Of a stretch of DNA of 64,000 bases, positions 39,501 through 48,230 are shown piece after piece (position 1 is the first letter of the stretch; the number at the start of each line of letters is the position of its first letter). This stretch comes from Patagioenas fasciata. Taxonomy: Eukaryota > Chordata > Aves > Columbiformes > Columbidae. Under the pieces are notes generated by a model. It searched no databases. It worked only from the letters and a program-made list of their open reading frames with translations, and was not told the DNA's origin. The stretch covers positions 61,508,049-61,572,048 of the forward strand of contig NC_092560.1 of the NCBI RefSeq assembly GCF_037038585.1, written 5' to 3'. The translations under genes were made by a program, and so were the position numbers.

Positions 39501-40148
39501 ATTTTCAGTGTTGTGTTTATGTGTGATAAGAGAGCTGGCCTGGATTGATACTTTTGTTAGTAAATTAGAAAACTTTCAGATGATGCCTAGCTGAGGGGAG
39601 TGGCAAGAACTTTGGAAGATAAATTAGAGCTGTCACAAAAAATCAAGAGTCTCATACTATGGGGAAAAAAATACCTATGTGAACTACAGTGCTTAGAACA
39701 ACAAATTAAATGCTAAGTGGAGACAGCAGTTAAAAAACACAGCAGATCCAAATAGTGACATGTGGAAGACAGAGTCAACCTTCATGCAGGGTGACTGTGG
39801 AACCTTCTTTGTTGAAGGCTTAAGAAAAGCTTAGGTATTCTGATCCTCTGTCAGCTGTTTCTCATGGCTGACCTCAGGAAGAAGGTTCTATGTTGAGTCC
39901 CTTCTCAAGTCTACCCTTACATAGGAAAGGAGGAACAAATAAATATGTAGACTGCTTCTTCAATGCGCAATGCTGAAGAAAAAATACTTTCTGTATACAT
40001 TTCTGTTGCTCTTACTGTGGTTTTGTGTGAAACATACCATTTATGGCTTCTATGCAGATAAGATGCACTGATTTGCTTGCTTGGAACCCAGTCATAGAAC
40101 TGAGAACGTTAAATTAGTGCACACTTTTTGAGAGTTAGTAGCTGCAGG

Positions 40149-40184
<36 letters not shown>

Positions 40185-41143
40185 AAGGCTGTTTAGAACT
40201 ATATACATTATCACATTCAAGCTGTAACTTCATTTTCCTAGTTTATGGTGATTTTATAGTGCTGGACACTCCAGTTGAACCTGGAGAAAACAAGGAAGAC
40301 TGAATTTATTTCCTAATAACTGTGGGGAGAAACTTGAAGTGATCCCCATCACTTCCCACTTTATTTTGAAGCTTTTATCATAGTCTCCACTCTGTGCAAT
40401 ATTTACTGCCAGTAAAGAGATCCAGTCTTTTCCGTAACCTGAATAAGACAAAGTCTTCTTACAAAGTCTTTTACAAAAGACTGGTTACAGTAGAATAGAA
40501 GGTAATACAATGCAGATGCAATAGGGAGGTGACTTAAGGTTCTCTTCTTACATATCAACAAATACGAATGCAGGTTTTCTTTACAAATACATTATTTGAC
40601 TACTGTGCAACCAACACAGTTGATTGATGCAGTATTTGACCTAGGATATTGACCAACCAAAAATTATACTAATATTATGCTGATTATGTTTTTTGAAAAT
40701 ATGTCACTAGAGATGCATTATTAAATTTTTGAAAGTTTGCATTGCATTATTTCGTTTTCTGTCATCTCTGGAACTGTTTCTGTCCTTTAAACTAGAGAAT
40801 GTAAGATCTCAAATAGTGACAAACACTGAACCAGCATAGCTCTGTACAAATAGCTGCAAGGTTCTGGTTGTTTTCCTGGTACCCATGTCCTTTTTTTTTT
40901 TCCTCTTCATTCTCTTTAAGAAAATGTCATCGTTAACTGCTACTTATAAAACTCTTTTTTACTCTTGACATCTACATAAATGTTTCTGAAAATATATATG
41001 TAAACATAACATATTTAGTGATTTGTTTTGTTTTGGGGTTTTTTTTTAGGTATTTTGATGACATTGATGATGAGATGGATCCTGAAATTGAAGAAGCATA
41101 TGAAAAGTTCTGTATAGAATCAGAACATAAGAGAAAACAGTGA
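18349..41143 (+). CDS. PAIP1: PAIP1, poly(A)-binding protein-interacting protein 1 (spliced)
   Basis: Cytoplasmic translation stimulator that bridges PABP and the eIF4A/eIF3 machinery. Eleven coding exons: 18349-18589, 19835-20016, 25131-25319, 28073-28185, 32665-32776, 34011-34136, 36336-36442, 37848-37965, 38102-38156, 38761-38854, 41050-41143. Together 1,431 nt give 476 residues plus stop, close to the known mammalian length of about 479. The start [16 protein letters not shown] matches the family N-terminus. A disordered Gly/Ser/Pro-rich segment comes first, then the PAM2 PABP-binding motif ([14 protein letters not shown], residues 119-132), a MIF4G HEAT-repeat domain (about 145-375) and an acidic C-terminus ([18 protein letters not shown]) matching PAM1. 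All introns are GT/AG and phases agree; no lesion is seen. Confidence 0.97.
18590..19834 (+). other. PAIP1 intron 1
   Basis: The first about 200 bp belong to the CpG island and include a C-run at 18727-18739. The rest is AT-rich with T-runs, and I see no exon or repeat. Confidence 0.6.
19835..20016 (+). CDS. PAIP1: PAIP1 exon 2 (PAM2 motif)
   Basis: Acceptor AACTTTTCAG, donor TTCACA|GTAAGT. It encodes [10 protein letters not shown] to NFNQNFT with the PAM2 core [14 protein letters not shown], which docks on the MLLE domain of PABP. Confidence 0.96.
22829..23066 (-). mobile_element. CR1 LINE fragment (ORF2, after the RT domain)
   Basis: On the minus strand it reads [20 protein letters not shown] followed by [13 protein letters not shown], a hallmark of CR1 ORF2 downstream of reverse transcriptase. 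It ends near LYSALV-type sequence with frameshifts. An inactive 5'-truncated copy in a PAIP1 intron. Confidence 0.85.
23532..23640 (-). mobile_element. Diverged CR1 3'-end fragment
   Basis: AGAATTGTAGAATACTTTAC then TTGGAAAGGACTTCTGAAG is a degraded version of the CR1 3' terminus read antisense. Confidence 0.55.
25131..25319 (+). CDS. PAIP1: PAIP1 exon 3 (start of MIF4G)
   Basis: Acceptor GTTGCCATAG, donor CAGCAG|GTAGCC, phase 0 at both ends, 63 codons. Contains [17 protein letters not shown] and [12 protein letters not shown]. Confidence 0.97.
25320..28072 (+). other. PAIP1 intron 3
   Basis: AT-rich, with no exon or recognisable element. The exon 4 acceptor follows a long T-run (28050-28067). 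Confidence 0.6.
28073..28185 (+). CDS. PAIP1: PAIP1 exon 4
   Basis: Acceptor TTTGGAAG, donor CAAAG|GTCAGT. It encodes [18 protein letters not shown] to FRQLLLQ; MIF4G helices. Leaves in phase 2. Confidence 0.96.
28760..29317 (-). mobile_element. Possible LTR or 3' region of an old ERV
   Basis: Follows the env-like transmembrane segment on the minus strand. AATAAA at 28914-28909 precedes GGGGACACCCCAGAC, in the style of an R-U5 boundary. I found no second copy and cannot set the ends. Confidence 0.35.
29318..29907 (-). pseudogene. Degraded retroviral env-like remnant
   Basis: Two minus-strand open pieces. 29907-29599 is rich in Cys and N-glycosylation sequons (NHS, NNS, NCT, NDS, NYT, NLT), like an envelope ectodomain. 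29500-29318 has a hydrophobic span ([20 protein letters not shown]) followed by basic residues, like a transmembrane anchor and short tail. A stop and frame break separate them. The viral lineage is not recognised; the call rests on composition and order. Confidence 0.5.
29928..30438 (-). mobile_element. Probable solo LTR (511 bp)
   Basis: On the minus strand it begins TGTTTTGGTTAAACC and ends GAGGTTAACA, with imperfect inverted termini. TATAAAAG lies at 30301-30294 and a CACGTG E-box just upstream. Five-base flanks TGTAT (29923-29927) and TGTGT (30439-30443) agree at four positions, suggesting a target duplication. Confidence 0.65.
31625..32405 (-). mobile_element. CR1 LINE, 3' end (about 780 bp)
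   Basis: Plus-strand text starts with TAGAATGGTTTGGGTTGGAA and AGGGACCTTAAAGAGATCAT, the classic reverse complement of the CR1 3' UTR. It continues through GTTCCAGTGCCTCATCACCC to the ORF2 end region. Inserted antisense to PAIP1. Confidence 0.93.
32665..32776 (+). CDS. PAIP1: PAIP1 exon 5
   Basis: Acceptor GTTTTTATAG, donor CTAGAG|GTAAGA. It encodes [16 protein letters not shown] and [16 protein letters not shown]. Confidence 0.96.
32777..34010 (+). other. PAIP1 intron 5
   Basis: AT-rich, with nothing recognisable. Confidence 0.6.
34011..34136 (+). CDS. PAIP1: PAIP1 exon 6
   Basis: Acceptor TATTTTGCAG, donor CTGAAG|GTGAGA, phase 0, 42 codons: [18 protein letters not shown] to [10 protein letters not shown]. 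Confidence 0.97.
34137..36335 (+). other. PAIP1 intron 6
   Basis: 2.2 kb of AT-rich sequence, with no exon or repeat recognised. Confidence 0.6.
36336..36442 (+). CDS. PAIP1: PAIP1 exon 7
   Basis: Acceptor CTTGTCTTTAG, donor AGTAG|GTGGGA. It encodes [16 protein letters not shown] to VVLDANCS. Leaves in phase 2. Confidence 0.96.
36443..37847 (+). other. PAIP1 intron 7
   Basis: AT-rich, with nothing recognisable. Confidence 0.6.
37848..37965 (+). CDS. PAIP1: PAIP1 exon 8
   Basis: Acceptor CTTTATTTCAG, donor TTTATG|GTAAGA. It encodes [18 protein letters not shown] to NDPNYFM, the end of MIF4G. Confidence 0.96.
38102..38156 (+). CDS. PAIP1: PAIP1 exon 9
   Basis: A 55-nt exon; acceptor TTGTTCTTAG, donor GATCCAG|GTACGT. 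It encodes [18 protein letters not shown]. Confidence 0.95.
38761..38854 (+). CDS. PAIP1: PAIP1 exon 10
   Basis: Acceptor TATTTTGCCAG, donor GACAC|GTATGT. It encodes [20 protein letters not shown] and an acidic linker. Confidence 0.96.
38855..41049 (+). other. PAIP1 intron 10
   Basis: AT-rich. It contains an uninterrupted T29 run at 40153-40181 and no exon or mobile element I can recognise. Confidence 0.6.
41050..41143 (+). CDS. PAIP1: PAIP1 exon 11 (C-terminus, PAM1)
   Basis: Acceptor after a long T-tract (TTTTTTTAG). It encodes [19 protein letters not shown] and a basic end KRKQ, then TGA at 41141-41143. The acidic stretch is the second PABP contact site. Confidence 0.96.
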
Positions 41144-41382
41144 AACTTTACACATTAATGTTAGTCTATTAAACCAGTTTAGGTACACTTAAAATACAAG
41201 GGGATATAAAACGTTTGTACCAAAATAAGGAACTTGAGTTTCTCAGAGTACTAGACTTATATAATTTCTGTTTGTTTAACAGAATCTGCCAAAAATTGTA
41301 AACTTATGCCGTGTAACTTAAAATGTTGTGTATATATAATAGTTTATTTTATGTACAGGTATATGAACAATTTTTTGGCTGC

Positions 41383-41388
41383 AATAAA
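41383..41388 (+). terminator. PAIP1 poly(A) signal
   Basis: AATAAA 240 nt after the stop codon. Further AATAAA hexamers at about 41754 and 42429 could serve longer 3' ends. Confidence 0.7.
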
Positions 41389-41399
41389 AACGATTTAAA

Positions 41400-44300
41400 A
41401 GTTATCATAATTGAAATTAAAATTTAATGGGGATCATCCAATAACATTTCCCTTGAGGTTGAAAGAGGAAGAATAACTTGATCTAAATTTATTTGCTTGC
41501 TTGCTTGTTTTGGTATATATTGGAACTTCTTACTGTATGAAAGATATCTGGTATTTGATTCTGTTGGGGTTTTTTTAATTTTTTTTTTTTATTGCTAATG
41601 AGAGTATGATCCAAATCTGGAGGTTTTTTGTGTAGATCACAATAATGAGAAATGGCTTGTGAAGATTTTGTTTTGTGGTGGATTTTTTGTTTCATTTATT
41701 TTCTTCCTCTTCCAAAACCCATATGGCTGAGTTCTGAACTTTTTTTTCCTGGAATAAATATGGTGTATGTTGATATGTGAAAAAGCAAGCAGTATTTTGG
41801 AAGTCAGGTGCTTTCCAGGTCTTTGGTTCAGATAAGCTTATTTTCAATTTTTACAAGCAAAAACTATAATTTGTTGTGTTCTTGAAGACTGTATGAATAT
41901 AGTTATGTTTTAAACCATGCTTCTGAAGAGTATGTGCAGTGCTTGGTTGTTGGTTTTGGTTTTGTTTTTTTTAATGTATCTTAACATGTCTGACCTTCCA
42001 GCAATCCTTGTAACTTTCTCTGTTCTTCTAATTTTATGTAGTTTGATTTAATTTTGTAGCTGGAGTAAATTCATATCTTGCATAAATGTTAATATCCTGA
42101 AGCCAACTACTCTTTTTTTTTGATCCCATATAATCATGTTAGTTTTCCTAGAATAGTCTGTTGTTGTTGTTGCCAAACTCAGTTTTACTGTTTTCTGTTA
42201 ACTGTTACTGGTTAGACTGAATAGAACCCCTCACCAAAAAGAAATTGAAATATTTCCGAGAAGTTATCTACTGTAAAGAACACATGTTGTAAATATGCAT
42301 GTAAATAATTCTGTTAATATTTCACTGTTATTTGTTTGGTTAAATAACTTCTGCATCTGCTAATAGAGTGAGCACTGACTGTTTTCTGGATGTTTATTTA
42401 ACATACTTGTTTAGGTTGGAGTTTCAGAAAATAAAATTTAACTAGCTTTGCTTCCCTTGGTATAATTTCACTAACTTGTCTCTTTGCTTTTAAAAAAAGA
42501 AATTTTTTGATCCTTCTTCTGTTTCCCCTTCACCTAGTACTGTTTTTTTTTTTCTTAAAGTACACACTTGCAGACTGTATTATCCTTTAATACTCACTGG
42601 AAAAATCTATCAAAGGGCAATATGGTGATAAGAACTATATTAGCATTTCAAAGTCTCCAGACTAAAATCCAGAAACTGGAAAAGTGAAAGTTAAATTAGA
42701 TCATTTTCATACACTAATTCATTGAATGTCAGGGATTGGAAGGGACCTCAAAAGATCACCTAGTCCAATCCCCCTGCTGGAGCAGGAACACCTACATGAG
42801 GTTACACAGGAAGGTGTCCAGGCGGGGTTTTGAATGTCTCCAGAGAAGGAGACTACACAGTCTTCCTGGGCAGCCTGTTCCAGTGTTCTGTCACCCTCAC
42901 CATGAAGAAGTTTCTTCTCATAAGTGAAACCTCCTGTGCTCCACTTTGTATCCATTGCCCCTTCTCCTACCATTGGTTGTTACCGAGAAGAGCCTGGCTC
43001 CATCCTCCTGCCACTCACCCTTGACATATTTATAAACATTAATAAGGTCACTCCTCAGTCTCCTCCAAGCTGAGACACCCAGCTCCCTCAGCCTTTCCTC
43101 ATAAGGGAGATGCTCCACTCCCTTTATCATCTTCTCTAGCATTGAGCATATTTTTCATACAAACATTAATTCAAATACAGGCCAGACTTCCTGCTGAGTG
43201 TATAAGCAGATGCCTTGCGGAAAGCCTATTTACTCAAACCTTAAAGTCCCAAGGAAGAAGCATTTGTATATACGTTATCGTAAAGTGATAGTGTCTTCAA
43301 GGCACTCCGCTTTACCTGTTTTAATTCTGCATCTTTTGTAGTGTGTCTTTTTTTCTGTAAAGTAGCTGCCAGACTCCCAATGTACTCTGTCAGCTTGCAG
43401 AAACAGGATATCTACATGTAGACAAGAAATAGGGTAAGTCATCCTGTACAAAAATTGTGGGAACTAGGAATTGTATATATGAAGCAATTCAGATCATGGT
43501 TTGCAAAATAAGCTTTGTCCTCCACCAGAAATACTGAAAAATCATAAAGAGATACGTTTATTCAAAGTAGTGGAGAAGTTTGTGGTCTCTGCACGTGTGA
43601 AGTTTTTGAAGAGCTTTAGGTCTGTATTGCAGTAAGGAAAAATTGGTTGTAACTCCTGTCCTATTGAGTAAGGAAGACAGGGTAGTATTTGCCATAAACA
43701 CTTAATCTTTTCTAATTGTCTTAATTCTGACAGGTCTAATATAAATTAGTAATGGTGTAATGAGATGTGAGAGAGCAAAAGAAAGCAGGTTTTGCACTGC
43801 CGTAATTGTCATTTGTGGCTTGTCTGCTTGCTTTTAGTTATGATAGTTCTGTGTAAGATAGAAATTAGTCTTGAGAAGTTTAAAGATTATTTCATATTAA
43901 TTTTAGCATTTAGATATTTCAGGTGCACTGTGTAAAAATGCTTCTCGTTTACAGGTTTCTGAACAATACCTTACAGATAAACAACCTTTTAAAAATATTT
44001 ATTTTCTTTGTAACGTAATGGTAAGCCAGTGAAGGCACAGAAGTGTGGAAAGCAAATCTGAAGCAAATCTCTTTAGCACTGGTTCTGAAAAGAACCATAG
44101 TTGGTATTTGAATTCTAACATGTGACCAAGTTTCACACATCAGAAAAAGTATGCACAATATTTGCCACTCTTGACATGTCAATTATGAGTTAACCAAACT
44201 CTGTAGTATTTGAAAATCACACTTTGCTTATAGTAATTTAAAACTGGGCTGCAAGAGGCGCTGCTTTGCATGTGCTTTGCTTTTGAATGAGAGTTATATA

Positions 44301-44652
44301 TTCAGAAACAAAGCCAGCTTTTTCTCAGTTTCCTTTCAAACCTGCTAAGAACCTTTTGCTACTGGCCGTTTTTTTTTTTTTAGGAAAAATCTGGTCACTG
44401 CGTTTTTGAATGTTGGTTTTAAGTGTAATTGTAGCACTACAGAAAGAAGTAAGACATCAGGTATCACAAACAGCTCAGATTTTTTTTTTTTAATAGAATA
44501 ATGCATTTTGATCCTGAGTATTAGTATCAGTCTGGTTTAGAACAGCCGTTTTTATTTTTCTGTGGGACAGTACTTCCTTATCACATTCTGCCTTCCTGCT
44601 GCACATAACTCACGCAAACTTGAACTATTGCTAACTGAAACTTCTCTCTGAA
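41400..44652. other. PAIP1-C5orf34 intergenic, first part
   Basis: T-rich possible extended 3' UTR up to about 42.5 kb, then one CR1 fragment. No coding sequence supported. Confidence 0.55.
42718..43145 (-). mobile_element. CR1 LINE 3'-end fragment
   Basis: Plus-strand text GGGATTGGAAGGGACCTCAA and CACCTAGTCCAATCCCCCTG, then CAGCCTGTTCCAGTGTTCTG and TCAGCCTTTCCTCATAAGG: the CR1 3' end read antisense. Confidence 0.92.
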
Positions 44653-44834
44653 TGTGGTGGGTTGACCCTCACTCAACACCAAGTGCCCACCAAGCTGTTC
44701 TATCACTCCCCTCCTCAGCTGAACAGGTAAGAGAAAATACAACAAAAAGGTGTGAGATAAGGACAGGGAGAGATCACTCAGCAATTACCATCACAGGCAA
44801 AACAGCCTCGACTAGGAGAAATTAAATTTATTAC

Positions 44835-45627
44835 TATGCTGAGTTCATTTTCTTCATGCAGTTAAAAACCTGGGTTTTTTTTTCATAGCTAGCAGAGTCA
44901 TTATTTGGATTTATTTTGAGAACAACAGATAACACCCCAGGACAGAGTCGATGTGTTTAATTGCTCTGTTCGGGGAGCCAGGGACATTCTGAGCTCTGCC
45001 CACAGGTGTGAGGCATCGAGGAAGGAGCCATGGATGGGCAAGAGCTTGACTGACATCCAGACTGATCAATAAGAGTATTCCATCCCATTAGCATCAGGCT
45101 CCATATTCAAGGAGACTCAGGATCTTCCGGTCCCTCACTTCTTGGCTTTTTTCGCTCTTTTTGACAGAGCCGGGGGAATTCTCTTCAGGACATGTAGTTT
45201 GGCCTTTTGCCATCCTGCCATTTGCAGAGGCTGCTGGGCCCTTCTGCCCTTTTTGCTTTTTTTTCTCTTTGGGATCAGCTGTTTGGGATCAGGTGCTGCC
45301 TCCTGGGACTGGCTGCTCAGTCTGGATGGAGTTTGTGAGGAATTGCCTTGAGTATCTTTCATTTTACATTCTATTTCTATTTTATGTGTGTATATATATA
45401 TACATATATATGTACTAGTATATATATACTAATATATATATATAATGTGTGTGTAATATTTACTAGTATTGTATTAGTATTTTATTATTTTATTAAACTG
45501 TGTTTATCTCAATCCAAGTTTCTCCCTTCCCTTCGGATTCTTTCCCCCATGTGGAGGGTTGGGAAGCGGGGTGAGTGAGCAGAGCAGCTATCATGGTTGT
45601 ATTGCCAGCTCGGGTTAAACTATGACA
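44835..45627 (+). mobile_element. Solo LTR nested in the older LTR
   Basis: 793 bp interrupting the older LTR. It is flanked by the 5-bp duplication ATTAC (44830-44834 and 45628-45632), as typical of ERVL-like integration. It shares a series of motifs with the LTR at 51395-52202, such as CACAGGTGTGAGGCA and TAGTTTGGCCTTTTGC, so the two are diverged copies of one family. A TA-rich microsatellite lies inside at 45390-45455. Confidence 0.8.
45390..45455. repeat. TA/TG microsatellite
   Basis: Alternating TATATA with TGTGTG ends, within the nested LTR. Confidence 0.85.
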
Positions 45628-46117
45628 ATTACCAATCAAATCAGAGTAGGATAATGAGAAATAAAACCTTCTCCCTGGAGCATCCACCTGCTCCAGTGTG
45701 GGGTCCTCCCCGGGCGGCAGGTGGAGATCTGCTCCCCCATGGACCTCCATGGCTGCAGGGAGACAGCCGGCCCCACCATGGGCTACACCAAGGGCTGCAG
45801 GGGAATCTGCTCGGGTGCCTGGAGCACCTCCTGCCCTCCTGCACTGAGCTTGGTGACTGCAGAGCAGTTTCTCTCACATATTCTCACTCCTCTCTCCAGC
45901 TGCAGTTGTGCAGGTTTTTTTTTCCCCCCCTTCTTAAATATGCTATCCCCGAGATGCTACTACTGTCACTGATGGACTTGGCTTTGGCCAGCAGCAGATC
46001 CATCATGGAGACATCTGGCTTTGGCTCTGTCAGACATAGGGGAAGCTTCTAGCAGCTTGTCACAGAAGCCACTTCTGTAGCTGCCCGCTACTAAAACTTT
46101 CCCAGGCAAACTCAATA

Positions 46118-47044
46118 TACTAAATTATAGTTCAAACCAACCAGTTTATGCCTGTGGATCCCCATAGCTGATACAGGAACAGAAAACAACATTCTGGCCA
46201 AAAGTCAAGGAAGATACTGCATTACTAATGAATTGCCGCTTTGCCTCTTTTACTTCAGCCTCCCTGAGCAGCTACCATAGCTCCTACTCTCTGGGTTCCA
46301 GCCACAGCAGTGAAGTTGCTGACAAAACATAAGGCATCATCCATAAATAATAAAAAGTAATAAAGCAGAGAACTACCATTATTTGTGTTTTTAACAGATG
46401 AAAACTTCAAAACCCAGACAGGACTAGAATCTGCATTTCTAAACCCTAATCCAGCTCTATAAAGATTTATACTTGCTTGCCTAAAAACCACGTATCATTA
46501 CACTGCTAAATTCTTATACAATAAAAGTGACAGAAGTAGGATTCATAATCCAAATATGTATTTTGAAACTTGCTTCAGGCAAGTACTATGCAGAATAATA
46601 TTAATTTAAAAGCATGTTGCAAAGAGAACCAGATTTATGTTCATGCATGGCTGTGAGTGGAGCCACTTGACTGGATGTTGATTTACTCTCTGCATTGCTG
46701 AGAAAGCAGTTGCAGAGAATGGAAAAGATGTACTAAGTGCATTTCTTCCATGATTGCACACTGATCTGAAAAACCTGTATTACTACAGGTGGGGAACAAT
46801 TGGTACAGTTCCATGAGACCACGAGATCTAGTGTGTCCTGTATAGCAAAGGATCTTGAATTACATTTACCTAGTGCTTTAAGCAGGAACTGATAATAAAC
46901 TGTCACTTAACTCTTGAAGAAGCACAGTTACAGGTAAATAGGAGTGGTTTTTTCTATTATCTAGACCATTGTACTGTTAATTTTCATTCCTGGAGCAGCA
47001 GAAAAGACACCCCTGTTTCCAGCAGATAAAAGCAACAATAACGA

Positions 47045-47045
<1 letters not shown>
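46118..47045. other. Intergenic, between LTR and CR1
   Basis: AT-rich sequence. The part up to about 46300 may be further ERV-derived sequence, but I cannot define it. Confidence 0.4.

Positions 47046-47075
<30 letters not shown>
47046..47075. repeat. A30 homopolymer
   Basis: Thirty consecutive A, 30 bp before the CR1 boundary. Confidence 0.95.
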
Positions 47076-47077
<2 letters not shown>

Positions 47078-47104
47078 TTAAAAATAAAAAGACGTGTATT
47101 TCCA

Positions 47105-47585
47105 TATAGAATCATAGAATCAGAGAATGTCCTGAGTTGGAAGGGACCCACAAGGATTGTTGAGTCCAACTCCTGTCCCTACACAGGACAACCCCACAGT
47201 TCACACCATGTGTCTGAGGGTGTTGTCCAGTCTCTTCTGGAACACTGTCAGGCTTGGGCCCGTGACACCTCCCTGGGGAGCCTGTTCAGTGCTCCATCAC
47301 CCTCTGGGGTAAGAACCTTTTCCTAATGTCCAACCTAAACCTCCCCCGGTACATCTTCCTGCCATTCCCTTGGGTTCTGTTGTTGGTCACTAAAGAGAAG
47401 AGTTCGGTGCTTGCTCCTCCCCCTCCCCTTGTGAAGAAGCTGTAGCCGCCATGAGGTCTCGCGTTAGTCCCCTCCAGGCTGAAAAAAACAAGTGACATTA
47501 GCTGCTCCTCATACGGCTTCTCCTCCAAACGCTTCATGAACTGCGTGGCCCTCTTCTGGACACTCTCCAGTAGCTTTATAGCCTT
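47105..47585 (-). mobile_element. CR1 LINE 3'-end fragment next to the C5orf34 promoter
   Basis: Starts with AGAATCATAGAATCAGAGAA and TTGGAAGGGACCCACAAGG, the intact CR1 3' terminus in reverse complement. It ends at TGGACACTCTCCAGTAGC, about 240 bp before the C5orf34 start codon. Confidence 0.93.
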
Positions 47586-47679
47586 TTTCTACTTTTTAAT
47601 AGCTTGTTTTACAAATGTATCTATAAATCAGACCACGTTACCGACCCGCTCCCTACTGGCAGGAAGAGAAGGTTAATCC

Positions 47680-48230
47680 AGCAGTCAAAGGAGGGGGGGC
47701 CGGCAGGGAGGGAGCCCAGCGGGCCGTACCGCCCCGGGCTTCCCGCCCTGCGGAGGCGGCGGCCGCGCCGCTCTCGGGGCCGCCTCGCTGCCAAGGCCGG
47801 TGAGAGCTGCCTGCGCCATCCGGGGAGATGGCAGCGGAAAGGCTGATGGTGCTGTACGGGGACGACTCGGTGGAGGTGCACTACGCCGGCGGGTCCCGCT
47901 TGCTGCTGTCTCCTTGCGGCTGCGAATACCTGTACGAAGCGGCGCTCCCCGCCGCTGCCCACCCTCTCCGACCGGCCGAGACCACCCGCCAGCGGGTCGC
48001 CTTCGCCGTCAGTACCTACAGGGTGGGTGGCCAGGCTGTCAGGCGCTGCGGGGAGGGAGAGGAGGGCCCTGTGTCCTGGAAGCCGCCCCGATGGCGGGTG
48101 GCGGGGCTGCCGCCCGGGAAGGAAGCGGCGGCAACCTGGGACGCGGGAGCCCCATTCCCTCTGCTCCACCGCAAAACCGGGATCGTAGTTGCTCTGTGCG
48201 ACGGAGAGGGGTTTCTTAGCCTCTGCTCCA
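47680..48230 (+). promoter_or_regulatory. C5orf34 CpG-island promoter
   Basis: CpG-dense, without a TATA box, covering the 5' UTR, exon 1 and the start of intron 1. Confidence 0.8.
47828..48022 (+). CDS. C5orf34: C5orf34 exon 1
   Basis: 65 codons from ATG (context GGGGAGATGG). Donor TACAGG|GTGGGT, phase 0. Ends FAVSTYR, continued by EQLLRALDFRN in exon 2. Confidence 0.93.

Larger units (their letters stand above)
44653..46117 (-). mobile_element. Old avian ERV LTR, split by a younger LTR
   Basis: On the minus strand the LTR starts near 46117, has TATTTAA at about 45939-45933, and ends GTCAACCCACCACA at 44653. Segments such as CACCAAGCTGTTCTATCACT, CAATCAAATCAGAGTAGG and GGGGAAGCTTCTAGCAGC belong to a widespread bird LTR I recognise without being sure of its database name. 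Without the nested element it is about 670 bp. The 46117 end is approximate. Confidence 0.72.

Noticed and set aside
45135-45362. 75-codon Lys-rich minus-strand frame (KKSKKGRRAQQ...)
   Set aside because: Lies wholly inside the nested LTR; repeat sequence, not a gene.
47621-48219. Long frames on both strands at C5orf34 exon 1
   Set aside because: Alternative frames of the CpG island; only the frame from 47828 continues into conserved exons.
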